Assembly (NCBI RefSeq): GCF_017302985.1
Contig: NZ_JAFIMU010000007.1
Coordinates: forward strand, 1,054,001 to 1,118,000
Source: Corallococcus macrosporus
GTDB taxonomy: Bacteria; Myxococcota; Myxococcia; Myxococcales; Myxococcaceae
Direction of reading: 5' to 3'
DNA: 64,000 bases
Position numbers and translations under genes: made by a program. Numbering within the stretch: the stretch's first letter is position 1; each line of letters begins with the position of its first letter. Below the pieces are notes generated by a model. It did no database searches. It saw only the letters and a list, made by a program, of their open reading frames with translations, and had not been told where the DNA came from. Shown piece by piece: positions 18,081-26,740 of the stretch.

Positions 18081-19634
18081 TTACTGGATGGCGTCGCCAA
18101 TCGTCAGCGCGGGGCTGAAGCCGGCGCAGTTGAACTCGGCCTTGTTGGCCGCGTAGTGCCGCGTCTTGCCCCACGCGCCCGCCAGGTTGCCCTGGCCCGC
18201 CAGCGTGGCGGCCGCCTGGAGGTCCAGGTCCACGATGGCCGTGGTGGTGCTCGCGGGCAGCGTGTTGTTCACGAAGCAGATGTTGATGGGGTTGATCTGC
18301 GCGCGGTCATGGCCCACCGGATCCAGGCCGTCCCACACCAGGTGCTCCACGCCGAGCGTGCCCTGCGTCTCGCCGTAGGCGTAGAGCGCCGCCAGGGCCG
18401 CGCCCAGGGGCCGCCGCGTCTGGCTCAGGTTGCCGTTGTCCACGTTGTCGCCGCTGCCACCCTGGAAGGTGTTGTCGTGGATGTAGACGTCGGCGCTGGC
18501 CCAGTTGCCGCCGGCCGCGGACCAGTTCGCCGGGTTCGAGTCGATGGTGAGGCCGCTCAGCACCGCCACGTCCACCGTGTTGTTGTTGCCCCAGGTGTTG
18601 CCCGTCAGCTCCACGCGGCGCGACGCCAGCATGAACGTGCCCGTGCCCGCCGGCACCTGCGACACCGTGCTGCTGCTGGCCTGGACGGACGCGAAGTTGT
18701 TCCGGTTGTTGCCGGTGATGACGTTGTTCTTCACCCGGATGTCGGTCCCCTTGATGGGGTTGCCCGGCAGGTCGAACACCACCAGGCCCGTGGTGTTGTC
18801 CTGGGCCGTGTTGCCCAGCACGTAGGCGAACTTCGTGTTCTCGATCTCGATGCCCGCCACGTTCTGCTTCGCGATGCTGTTGCGCACGACGGCGTACTCC
18901 GTCTGGCCCACGTAGATGCCCGCGTCCGCGGCGTTGTACGCCTCGCAGTCCTCGATGAGGACGTACTTGGACTTCACCGGGTACAGGCCGTACTTGCCGT
19001 TGCTCTCCTGGTCGGCCTTCTCCCACTCGGTGCGCACGCCGCGCATCACCACGTCCGTGGAGGACTCCACGCGGATGGCGTCCTTCTTGGCGTTCCACAC
19101 GGCCAGGTTGCTCACCGTGAAGCGGTCACCCACCACGTCCAGGCCGTTGGAGTTCGCCGCGGCGTTGGTGAACACCAGCACCGTGCTGCTCGCCCCGCCC
19201 GTGCCCTCGCCCTTCGCGCCCTTGCCCGCGCCCACCAGCGTGATGCCGTTCTTGCGGATGGTGATGGCGTTGTCGAAGGTGTACGTGCCCGGCGCCAGCG
19301 TGATGGTGGTGCACTCGGCCAGCGTGTTCACCTGGTCCTGGAACGCCTCTTCCTGGCCCGGCGCGAAGTTCAGCGTCGTCTGCGTCTTGCCCTCGCAGGA
19401 GAAGGTGCCCGCGCTGCCGCCGTCCCAGGCGATGCCCGTGTCCACGCTGCCCGCGTCACTGCCCGCGTCCGTGGTGCCCGCGTCACTGCCCGCGTCCGTG
19501 GTCGTGCCCGCGTCCACCTTCACGCCCGAGTCCGGCGTGGTGTCGTCGTCATCCGAGCAGGCGGTCAGCGAGAGGGCCCCCACCAGGGCCAGAAGGGTCG
19601 CGCTCGATGCGCGGGTCCACTGCAAACGGGGCAT
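18081..19634 (-). CDS. Parallel beta-helix lipoprotein, partner of the dihaem cytochrome
   Basis: The ATG at 19634 follows GGAGG by 7 bases. The signal ends at LSLTACSDDDD, so the protein is probably lipid-anchored; a TDAGSDAG-rich linker follows to about residue 65. The rest (TITLAPGTYTFDNAITIRK, then many NNVITGN-like turns) is a right-handed parallel beta-helix of the pectate-lyase/NosD type. This family accompanies SO2930-type cytochromes. The function of the pair is unknown; extracellular electron or metal handling has been suggested by context only. Confidence 0.82.
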   Translation of the reverse strand: MPRLQWTRASSATLLALVGALSLTACSDDDDTTPDSGVKVDAGTTTDAGSDAGTTDAGSDAGSVDTGIAWDGGSAGTFSCEGKTQTTLNFAPGQEEAFQDQVNTLAECTTITLAPGTYTFDNAITIRKNGITLVGAGKGAKGEGTGGASSTVLVFTNAAANSNGLDVVGDRFTVSNLAVWNAKKDAIRVESSTDVVMRGVRTEWEKADQESNGKYGLYPVKSKYVLIEDCEAYNAADAGIYVGQTEYAVVRNSIAKQNVAGIEIENTKFAYVLGNTAQDNTTGLVVFDLPGNPIKGTDIRVKNNVITGNNRNNFASVQASSSTVSQVPAGTGTFMLASRRVELTGNTWGNNNTVDVAVLSGLTIDSNPANWSAAGGNWASADVYIHDNTFQGGSGDNVDNGNLSQTRRPLGAALAALYAYGETQGTLGVEHLVWDGLDPVGHDRAQINPINICFVNNTLPASTTTAIVDLDLQAAATLAGQGNLAGAWGKTRHYAANKAEFNCAGFSPALTIGDAIQ

Positions 19635-19987
19635 GTCATTCCTCCGCGAGGCCGCTCCACAGGGGCCACGGGGGGAGCCCCCACGGCCCGCGAAGCAGCG
19701 GGAAGGCGGCATGCTCGGAGCAAAGACACACTGACGACAAGTACAAGTTGCACGTTTGTGTTTTGACGCAGCCCCCCTTTAGCCACGCTCAAAAAAGCAC
19801 GCACACGCGGTAAGCCTATCGTTCGGAATGTGTTCGGAATGCAATTGACGCAAGGCTCCACGGCCGGCACCCGGGCAGGCGGGGCAGCCCGGTCCGCGTG
19901 CTCCCCGCAGCCCACCCGGGCGGTCATCTTGAGAAGCAGGTCGCGGCGCGGTTCTCCCTCTCCCGCGACGGAAGAAGGAGGACTCCC
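19635..19987. other. Divergent intergenic region with AT-richer patch
   Basis: These 353 bases separate two divergently transcribed envelope-protein genes, so both promoters should lie here. About 19728-19775 is markedly less GC-rich than the surroundings, a likely core-promoter area. A tandem decamer repeat lies at 19821-19841. No RNA gene or convincing ORF was seen. Confidence 0.5.
19821..19841. promoter_or_regulatory. Direct repeat GTTCGGAATG x2, 11-bp period
   Basis: Two identical decamers are separated by a single T, placing them on the same face of the helix. The location between divergent genes suggests an operator for a dimeric or tandem regulator. The regulator is unknown. Confidence 0.4.
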
Positions 19988-20419
19988 ATGCGCGCAGGCA
20001 CCCTGGTGACCCTGGTGGTGGCGCTCGCGTCCGGCCCGGCCATGACGGTGTTGGCGCAGCAGGACGAAGCGGCGGCTGCCCCGGAGGGCAATGACTCGCA
20101 GAACCTGGATGAGCGGCAATCACTGACAGACCGCTCCGGTGACAGCACCTTCTGGGACAATTACTGGTATCAGCCGCCCGCGAACAGCGGCGCGTTCGAG
20201 CAGCCGCCCGCTGGCAGCTACGCGCTCCAGCAGCCCCTTGTCGGCTCGTACCAGCTGGAGCAGCCGCTCATCGGCACGTACCAGCTCCAGCAGCCGCTCA
20301 ACGGGACCTATCAGCTCCAACAGCCGCTGAATGGGACGTATCAACTCCAGCAGCCGCTCAACGGCACGTATCAGCTCCAACAGCCGCTCAACGGGACGCA
20401 GCAGCAGCGTCGCCGTTGA
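19988..20419 (+). CDS. Secreted protein with six GTYQLQQPLN-type decapeptide repeats
   Basis: The ATG at 19988 has a strong GAAGGAGGA site. A signal peptide (TLVTLVVALASGPAMTVLA, then Q) is followed by an acidic stretch and a WDNYWYQPP segment. Six 10-residue units of the type G-(T/S)-Y-Q-L-Q-Q-P-L-N come next, and the tail is QQQRRR. The 143-residue protein is low-complexity, rich in Gln and Tyr, and probably extracellular or surface-bound. I recognise no family. Adhesive or matrix-binding roles are only guesses from composition. Confidence 0.7.
   Translation: MRAGTLVTLVVALASGPAMTVLAQQDEAAAAPEGNDSQNLDERQSLTDRSGDSTFWDNYWYQPPANSGAFEQPPAGSYALQQPLVGSYQLEQPLIGTYQLQQPLNGTYQLQQPLNGTYQLQQPLNGTYQLQQPLNGTQQQRRR
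20213..20392 (+). repeat. Six tandem 30-bp coding repeats
   Basis: The repeats encode the decapeptide units. Units 3 to 6 are nearly identical, while units 1 and 2 have diverged, indicating recent expansion at the 3' side. Copy number is likely to vary among strains. Confidence 0.9.
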
Positions 20420-20434
20420 ACGGGCCGGGCGTCC

Positions 20435-21292
20435 CTAGCGCCGGGCGTTGAAGGTGTCGCACGCCTCCAGCGTCCCCTGCTCCAGGCCGCGCTTGAACCA
20501 GGTCATGCGCTGCGCGGCGGAGCCGTGGGTGAAGGACTCGGGGACGACGTAACCCCGGGCGCGCTTCTGGAGGGTGTCGTCGCCCACGGCGCTGGCGGCG
20601 CCCAGGCCCTCCTCCACGTCCCCCTGCTCCAGGATGTTGCGGTCCTTCTGGGCGTGGTTGGCCCAGATGCCGGCGAAGCAGTCCGCCTGGAGCTCTGTCA
20701 GCACGGAGAGCTGGTTGGCCTGCTCCTCGCTCGTGCGGTTGCGCATGGACTGCACCTTGCGGGAGATGCCCAACAGGTTCTGCACGTGGTGGCCCACCTC
20801 GTGCGCGATGACGTACGCGCGGCCGAAGTCACCGGGCGCGCCGAAGCGGCTCTCCAGCTCGTTGAAGAAGCTCAGGTCCAGGTACACCTTCTGGTCGCCC
20901 GGGCAGTAGAACGGCCCCACCGCGCTCTCCTGCGCGCCGCACGCGGACTGCACCGCGTCCGTGAAGAGCACCAGGTGCGGCTGCACGTAGCGCACACCCT
21001 GCGGCTCCAGCAGCTGGGGCCAGGTGTCCTCCGTGTCCGCGAGGACGACGGAGGCGAAGTCCTTCATCTTCTCCTGCTGGGGGTCCACGTTCCCGGAGCC
21101 GCCCGTGGCCGGATCCGAATACGGAGAGCCGCGCGTGCCGATCTGCACGTCGGACGGGTCCCCGCCCAGCAGCATCACCAGCAGCGCCACCACCAGCGAC
21201 GCGGCGCCACCGCCCACCGCGAGCGGGCGCCCGAAACCACCGCCCCGCCGGTCCTCGATGTTCGAGCTGCGACGTCCGCCTTCCCACCTCAT
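20435..21292 (-). CDS. ypfJ: YpfJ-family neutral zinc metallopeptidase
   Basis: The 285 residues begin MRWEGGRRSSNIEDRRG, the classic YpfJ opening. One membrane helix follows at about 25-45, then an extracytoplasmic zincin domain. The zinc site is HEVGHHVQNLLG, with a further conserved ELQADCFAGIWA. Family members are membrane-anchored peptidases of uncertain substrate. It converges with the repeat-protein gene, leaving only 15 bases between stops. Confidence 0.9.
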   Translation of the reverse strand: MRWEGGRRSSNIEDRRGGGFGRPLAVGGGAASLVVALLVMLLGGDPSDVQIGTRGSPYSDPATGGSGNVDPQQEKMKDFASVVLADTEDTWPQLLEPQGVRYVQPHLVLFTDAVQSACGAQESAVGPFYCPGDQKVYLDLSFFNELESRFGAPGDFGRAYVIAHEVGHHVQNLLGISRKVQSMRNRTSEEQANQLSVLTELQADCFAGIWANHAQKDRNILEQGDVEEGLGAASAVGDDTLQKRARGYVVPESFTHGSAAQRMTWFKRGLEQGTLEACDTFNARR

Positions 21293-21436
21293 CCCGTGCC
21301 CCCTGAACGCAAAGATGATCTGGGGACCAAGGTAGGCAGCGGGCCCTCCGTCAGCGACGGTGCGGCCCGGGGCGTCCGGACGTCAGGAGGTCCCCAGGAC
21401 AGGCAGGCGGGCGGGCCGTCGTCCTGACCGCCCGGC

Positions 21437-22753
21437 CTACTTCCCGCCGGAGAAGCCCACCGCCCCGGAAGCCACGCGCGCGGCGGTACCCAGGCGCTCC
21501 AGCAGCGTGGGACCGAAATACTGGCGCCGGGACTCGCCCTGCCCCGCGCGCACCTGCTCCGGCGTGTCCAGGTAGCCCACGTAGCCGTTCGCGAGCCCCA
21601 GCACGTGCGTGGCCCCGGAGAGGTCCGCCAGCGCCCGGCCCGCGCCCACGGTGGGCTCGCCCGGGATGGACAGCAGCTCCAGCGGCCCCAGCGCCAGCGC
21701 GTCCACCTCCGCGTCGCGCGGAGAGGAGGCACACAGGAAGTTGTCCCCCGCCGCCCGGGTGAAGGCCGGCACCAGCCGCGACGAGTCCGGCCGGGGCAGC
21801 GCGGTCCGCACCCGCGCGAACGCCAGCCGCACCGGGCCCGGCTCGGGCGTCCCGGCCGCCGTGTCCGCCAGCGTGGACAGCTTGCGCGCGAAGCCCAGGG
21901 CGCGCTCGGGGCCCTGGCCCTCGGAGAAGGCCACGGACGCGTTGCCCTCGCTGCCCTGCACGAACAGGGAGACGCCCTGGCCCGCCTCCTCGCGCAGCGT
22001 GCTCAGCCGGCCCGGGTAGTCCGGATCCACCAGCGCCCGCTGCCGGGGGATGAGCGTGGCGTGCGCGGCGAACACCAGCACCTCCGCCACCGGCCCTGCG
22101 GCCCCGCGCAATCCCACCCGCGTGAGCTGGCCGTCCGGGGCGTCGCCTCCAGAGCGGGAATAGACGAGCCCCGCGTCCGCCGCGCCGCCCACCTCCAGCG
22201 TCACGTCCGTCATGGCGGCCGCGGCCTTCTCCAGCGCCTCGCTCGCGCCGGCCACCACCGCGTTCACGGAGGCCTCCTGGTAGTGCCCCGTCCCGGACAG
22301 CTCGGCCACCTGGCGTGCGTCGTACCCTCCAAAGGAGGAGTGCGTGTGCGTGGCCACCACCAGCACCTCCTTCACCCCCGCCTTCGCGGCGCGCTCGCGC
22401 ACCCGCTCCGTGATTTCCGGGGTCACGAAGAGCAGCTCCAGCGACACCACGCCCACGCGCGCCCCTCCGGCCTCCAGCACCAGGGCCCTCGCGTGGACGG
22501 GCTGCTCGGCCTGGCTCGCCTCGGGCCGGGGTGGGGCGTAGCCGGCCACCACCACCGGGAAGGGCGGGGAGAGGGCCACCTTGGCCGCGCCTGCCCGCAG
22601 GGGGCCTTCGCCACGCACCTGTGACAGCACCTCGGGCGTGCGCTCCTCCCACCTCCCACACCAGTTCCATGAGGCGAGCGCGTAGGCGGCCCCGGCCGTT
22701 AGCAAGGCGAAGGGCAGCAGGGTGCGGAGGAAGGAGCGCCGGGAAGAGGACAT
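21437..22753 (-). CDS. Neutral/alkaline ceramidase-like N-terminal domain protein
   Basis: An N-terminal segment (RSFLRTLLPFALLTAGAAYAL) is a signal or anchor. The body has the neutral-ceramidase pattern: GYAPPRPEASQ, zinc-type VVATHTHSSFGGY, VQGSEGNAS and the late GLANGYVGYLDTPEQ. These enzymes cleave N-acyl bonds of ceramides. At 438 residues it lacks the C-terminal immunoglobulin-like domain of full ceramidases, so specificity may differ. Myxobacteria do make ceramides, which makes the assignment plausible. Confidence 0.75.
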   Translation of the reverse strand: MSSSRRSFLRTLLPFALLTAGAAYALASWNWCGRWEERTPEVLSQVRGEGPLRAGAAKVALSPPFPVVVAGYAPPRPEASQAEQPVHARALVLEAGGARVGVVSLELLFVTPEITERVRERAAKAGVKEVLVVATHTHSSFGGYDARQVAELSGTGHYQEASVNAVVAGASEALEKAAAAMTDVTLEVGGAADAGLVYSRSGGDAPDGQLTRVGLRGAAGPVAEVLVFAAHATLIPRQRALVDPDYPGRLSTLREEAGQGVSLFVQGSEGNASVAFSEGQGPERALGFARKLSTLADTAAGTPEPGPVRLAFARVRTALPRPDSSRLVPAFTRAAGDNFLCASSPRDAEVDALALGPLELLSIPGEPTVGAGRALADLSGATHVLGLANGYVGYLDTPEQVRAGQGESRRQYFGPTLLERLGTAARVASGAVGFSGGK

Positions 22754-22835
22754 GCCGGAGGGCAGCGTAGCCCCTCGGCGCTTCCCGGCGGCTCCTACCT
22801 TTCAGGCGGCGGCACCTTGCCTGGCCTACAAGGGC

Positions 22836-22849
22836 CGACGTCGACGTCG
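22836..22849. promoter_or_regulatory. Perfect 14-bp palindrome upstream of purF
   Basis: CGACGTCGACGTCG equals its own complement and sits 71 bases before the purF start codon. It could be an operator, but in GC-rich DNA the chance of such a sequence is not negligible. Confidence 0.3.
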
Positions 22850-22920
22850 AGTGGAATACCCACCTTCAAGGCGTGCGTTCCTGTTCCGCTTCGCGGTCGA
22901 AAGGGGTAAGGCAGCGCGCC

Positions 22921-24306
22921 ATGTGCGGCATCTTCGGAATCGTGGGTCATGGAGAGGCGTCCAACCTGACGTACCTGGGGTTGCATGCCCTGCAGCACCG
23001 CGGACAGGAGTCCGCCGGCATCGTCGCGTCCGACGGGCACGTCCTGCGCGCGCACCGGCAGATGGGCCTGGTCGCGGACATCTTCACCGCGCCGGTGATT
23101 GAGAACCTCCCCGGCAAGGCCGCCATCGGCCACGTGCGCTACAGCACGGCGGGCGGCAGCGGCATCAAGAACGCCCAGCCCCTGTTCGTGAACTACGCGG
23201 GCGGCCAGTTCTCCATCGCGCACAACGGCAACCTCGTGAACGCGACGGAGCTCAAGGCGGAGCTGGAGGCGGAGGGCGCGCTGTTCCAGTCGGACGCGGA
23301 CACGGAGGTGGTGATGCACCTCCTCGCCCGCTCCAAGCAGCCCACCTTCGAGGCGCGCCTCGTGGAGGCGCTGCGCCGGGTGGAGGGCGCCTACAGCATC
23401 CTGCTGCTCACCGAGGACAAGCTCATCGCGGTGCGCGACCCCAACGGCTTCCGGCCGCTGGTGCTGGGCAAGATGAAGGAAGGCGCGTACGTGCTCGCCA
23501 GCGAGACGACGGCGCTGGACCTCATCGAGGCGGAGATCGTCCGCGAGCTGGAGCCCGGCGAGATGGTCGTCATCGAGAACGGCGTGCTGCGCACCAGCAT
23601 GCCCTTCAAGCCCGCCGCGCGGCTGGGCCGCTGCATCTTCGAGCACGTCTACTTCGCCAAGCCGGACTCCGTCCTCTTCGGCACCAGCGTCTACGAGGTG
23701 CGCAAGCGCCTGGGCATGCAGCTGGCGCGCGAGCAGCCCGCGGAAGCGGACCTGGTCATCGCGGTGCCGGACTCGGGCGTGCCCGCAGCCATCGGCTTCT
23801 CGCAGGCGAGCGGCATCCCCTACGACGTGGGCCTCATCCGCAGCCACTACGTGGGCCGCACCTTCATCGAGCCGCAGCAGTCCATCCGCCACTTCGGCGT
23901 GAAGCTGAAGCTGTCCGCCGTGCGCCAGGTGCTCAAGGGCAAGCGCGTGGTGGTGGTGGATGACTCCATCGTGCGCGGCACCACCAGCCGGAAGATCGTG
24001 AAGATGCTCAAGGCCGCGGGCGCCGTGGAGGTGCACCTGCGCATCTCGTCGCCGCCCACGCAGTGGCCCTGCTACTACGGCATCGACACGCCCAGCCGCA
24101 CGGAGCTCATCGCCGCCAGCCACACCACGGAGGAGATCGCCAAGTACGTGACGGCGGACTCCCTGGGCTACCTGTCGCTGGAGGGCCTGGGCACCGCGGT
24201 GGAGGACCCGAAGCGGAGCACCTACTGCACCGCGTGCTTCTCCGGGCAGTACCTCACCGACAAGCTGATCCAGAGCGCGGGTGGCGCCACCAAGCTCAGC
24301 GCCTGA
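22921..24306 (+). CDS. purF: Amidophosphoribosyltransferase
   Basis: This enzyme makes 5-phosphoribosylamine from PRPP and glutamine, the first step of purine synthesis. The start is fixed by MCGIFGIVG, in which Cys2 becomes the N-terminal nucleophile. Any longer N-terminus would block it unless removed. The PRPP loop is [16 protein letters not shown]. Cysteines in GRCIFEH, WPCYYG and CTACFSG match the four ligands of the [4Fe-4S] cluster of the Bacillus-type enzyme. The length of 461 residues is typical. No other purine gene adjoins it. Confidence 0.96.
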   Translation: MCGIFGIVGHGEASNLTYLGLHALQHRGQESAGIVASDGHVLRAHRQMGLVADIFTAPVIENLPGKAAIGHVRYSTAGGSGIKNAQPLFVNYAGGQFSIAHNGNLVNATELKAELEAEGALFQSDADTEVVMHLLARSKQPTFEARLVEALRRVEGAYSILLLTEDKLIAVRDPNGFRPLVLGKMKEGAYVLASETTALDLIEAEIVRELEPGEMVVIENGVLRTSMPFKPAARLGRCIFEHVYFAKPDSVLFGTSVYEVRKRLGMQLAREQPAEADLVIAVPDSGVPAAIGFSQASGIPYDVGLIRSHYVGRTFIEPQQSIRHFGVKLKLSAVRQVLKGKRVVVVDDSIVRGTTSRKIVKMLKAAGAVEVHLRISSPPTQWPCYYGIDTPSRTELIAASHTTEEIAKYVTADSLGYLSLEGLGTAVEDPKRSTYCTACFSGQYLTDKLIQSAGGATKLSA

Positions 24307-24309
24307 GCC

Positions 24310-25104
24310 GTGACGGTTTGGATGAGTGGAGTCCGTGAAACGAACGGACTCCACATGCACTACCTCCGGACCGGAGGCGCCAGGCCTCCGGTCGTCCTGC
24401 TCCATGGATTGATCGGAAGCGGCGCCTGCTGGACGCCCGTGGCGCGCGTGCTCGAAGGTGGATTCGACGTCGTCATGCCCGACGCAAGAGGGCATGGCGG
24501 TTCGAGCACGCCGCTCCACGGCTACCGGTACGAAGACCACGCAAGCGACGTCGTGGGCCTCATCCAAGGCCTGGGACTCTCCCGCCCGGTGCTGATGGGC
24601 CACTCGATGGGCGGCATGACCGCCGCGGTGGTGGCGAGTCGAAGGACGGACCTCCGCGGCCTCGTCCTGGTGGACCCGACGTTCCTGAGTCCCGAGCGCC
24701 AGCGCGAGGTGCACGCCAGCGACGTCGCCGGGCAACACCGCCGGACCCTCGCATCCAGCAAGGCCGAGCTCGTCGCCCAGGCCCAGGCCCGGCAGCCGCA
24801 TCGCTCGCCCGAACTCCTCGGGCATCTTGCCGAGGCGAGACTGAAGACGAGCACGGAAGCCTTCGACGTCCTCACACCGCCCAACCCCGACTATCGCGAC
24901 GTGGTGAGCGCGATTGAAGTCCCCACCCTCCTCGTCATCGGGGACAGCAGCCCCGTCGTCACGTTCGAGATGGCGACGGAGCTGCGGGGCCTCAACCCAC
25001 GCATCCGGATCGAACAGATCCAGGACGCCGGCCACGGCCTCCCCTACGACCAACCCGGGCGCCTGGCGGAGGTGGTCGCGTCGTTCATGCGCGAGCTGGC
25101 CTGA
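24310..25104 (+). CDS. Alpha/beta hydrolase
   Basis: The start is a GTG 3 bases after purF, or an ATG four codons later. The fold is clear: VVLLHGLIGSG (oxyanion), MGHSMGGMTAAV (nucleophile Ser), and AGHGLPYDQPGRLAEVV (catalytic His). The lid region is charged and short. The substrate is unknown. Its tight spacing to purF suggests co-transcription rather than functional linkage. Confidence 0.82.
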   Translation: MTVWMSGVRETNGLHMHYLRTGGARPPVVLLHGLIGSGACWTPVARVLEGGFDVVMPDARGHGGSSTPLHGYRYEDHASDVVGLIQGLGLSRPVLMGHSMGGMTAAVVASRRTDLRGLVLVDPTFLSPERQREVHASDVAGQHRRTLASSKAELVAQAQARQPHRSPELLGHLAEARLKTSTEAFDVLTPPNPDYRDVVSAIEVPTLLVIGDSSPVVTFEMATELRGLNPRIRIEQIQDAGHGLPYDQPGRLAEVVASFMRELA

Positions 25105-25106
25105 GG

Positions 25107-25637
25107 CTACCTGCGCGGCTCGTACCGCAGGGCCATCGCCCCCGAAGCGAGCTCCTGTCGGCCCACGAGCTTCAAGTCGACGTACTTCGACAGCCCCGCG
25201 AACAACGTCGGTCCGTGGCCCGCGATCCGGGGATGCACCAGGAACTCGTACTCGTCGATCAACCCGAGCTCCGCCAACGCCAGCGGGAGCTTCACGCCGC
25301 CCACGTACAGGCCCTTCCCCGGCTGGTTCTTGAGTTGTTGAACCGCCGTCCCCAGGTCCCCGCGCACGAGCTCCGCGTTCCAATCGACCCGGTCCAGGGT
25401 GCTCGACACGACGTACTTCTTCGCCGCGTCGATCATCCGGGCGAAGGGGCCGTCCATCTCAGATGGCTGCCGGAACGCGGCCTCCATCATCTCGTAGGTC
25501 ACCCGGCCAAACAGGAGGGCATCGGCACGCCCGAGGAGTTCGGCCGTGTAACGATGCAGCCCTTCGTCCGCGAAACCCGCACGATGATCACAGCACCCGT
25601 CCAACGTGATGTTGATGGAATACCGAAGAGGTCGCAT
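25107..25637 (-). CDS. Dihydrofolate reductase-like protein (RibD C-terminal family)
   Basis: The 176-residue protein matches the YyaP/YwjB branch of the DHFR/RibD-C fold: SINITLDGCCDH at the start, LLFGRVTYEMM, then VGGVKLPLALAELGLIDEYEF and IAGHGPTLF. The fold binds NADPH. True DHFR activity is unlikely, because standard folate motifs are missing. Confidence 0.82.
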   Translation of the reverse strand: MRPLRYSINITLDGCCDHRAGFADEGLHRYTAELLGRADALLFGRVTYEMMEAAFRQPSEMDGPFARMIDAAKKYVVSSTLDRVDWNAELVRGDLGTAVQQLKNQPGKGLYVGGVKLPLALAELGLIDEYEFLVHPRIAGHGPTLFAGLSKYVDLKLVGRQELASGAMALRYEPRR

Positions 25638-25659
25638 TCCGTGAAAGTACCGCAGGTGC

Positions 25660-26634
25660 TCACCCGGCGATGAAGTCCTTCAGGTCATCCGGAAGCGGTG
25701 ACGCGAAGGTGACGGTTGCCCCGGTGCCCGGATGCGGGAACGTGATGCGCTCCGCGTGGAGCGCGTGCCGAGGCAATCGCAGCCGCTCCCACGCCTCCGG
25801 CTCCAGCGTGTGCTTGCTGAACCGGTCGAAGTAGCCGGGGTCCGGCCCGTACATCTTGTCGCCCACCAGCGGGAAGCCCGCCTCGCGCAGGTGGATGCGG
25901 ATCTGATGCTGCCGCCCCGTCTCCGGAAAGCAGCGCAGCAGCGCGAACGGCGCGCCGCCATGCGTGAAGCGCTGGAGCACCTGGAAGCGCGTGCGGCTGG
26001 GCTTGCCCGCCACCGGGTCGATGCGCACGGCGATGCGGATCAGGTCCGTGCCCTCCGCGATGGGCGCGTCCACGACGAAGGTGTCCTCGGAGGGCTGGCC
26101 CTCGCACAGCGCCAGGTACTCCTTGTGCACGTCGCGCGACAGGAACAGCCCGCCCAGCACGCGGCAGGACTCGGTGGTGCGGCCGCACACCACCAGGCCG
26201 CTCGTCTCGCGGTCCAGCCGGTGCGCGGGCTCCGCGAAGCGCTCACCGAAGCGCTCGCGCAGCAGCGTCACCAGCGTGCCCTTGTGGTAGCGCGCGGTGG
26301 GGTGGATGGGCAGCCCCGCCGGCTTGTCCAACACCAGCAGCCAGTCATCGGAGAAGACGACGGGCAGCTCCGTGGGCGTCACGGGCTCCTGGCTCGCGGG
26401 GCGGCGGATCCGGAAGGTGAGCCCCGGGTACACGGGCGTGGAGGGCTTGAGCCGGTACTCGTCGCACAGGACGCCGCGCAGGATGATGCCGCGCACGCGC
26501 TCCAGGTCCATGCGGCGGATCTTCTCGCAGAGGTAGCGGTCCAGCCGCCACCCCGCGTAGTTCGGCTCCACGACGAACGGGATGTCCACGTAGCCGTCGG
26601 GCACGGCCGGAGCGCTGTCGGCGTCTTCACGCAT
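25660..26634 (-). CDS. RluA-family pseudouridine synthase
   Basis: The catalytic motif HRLDRETSGLVV carries the active-site Asp that attacks uridine in rRNA or tRNA. An S4-like RNA-binding segment (GWRLDRYLCEKIRRM) precedes it, and the family's TGRQHQIRIHL follows. The length of 324 residues is standard. Which RNA and position it modifies cannot be stated. Confidence 0.93.
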   Translation of the reverse strand: MREDADSAPAVPDGYVDIPFVVEPNYAGWRLDRYLCEKIRRMDLERVRGIILRGVLCDEYRLKPSTPVYPGLTFRIRRPASQEPVTPTELPVVFSDDWLLVLDKPAGLPIHPTARYHKGTLVTLLRERFGERFAEPAHRLDRETSGLVVCGRTTESCRVLGGLFLSRDVHKEYLALCEGQPSEDTFVVDAPIAEGTDLIRIAVRIDPVAGKPSRTRFQVLQRFTHGGAPFALLRCFPETGRQHQIRIHLREAGFPLVGDKMYGPDPGYFDRFSKHTLEPEAWERLRLPRHALHAERITFPHPGTGATVTFASPLPDDLKDFIAG

Positions 26635-26740
26635 GGCGAGCCCGACGCTCTACCATGCTTCGGAACACGAAGGCCGCCCGGCCCCCGCGCACGAAGACGC
26701 GAGCACCCGGCGGCCTGATTGCTTCAAGGACGCGTTCCGC

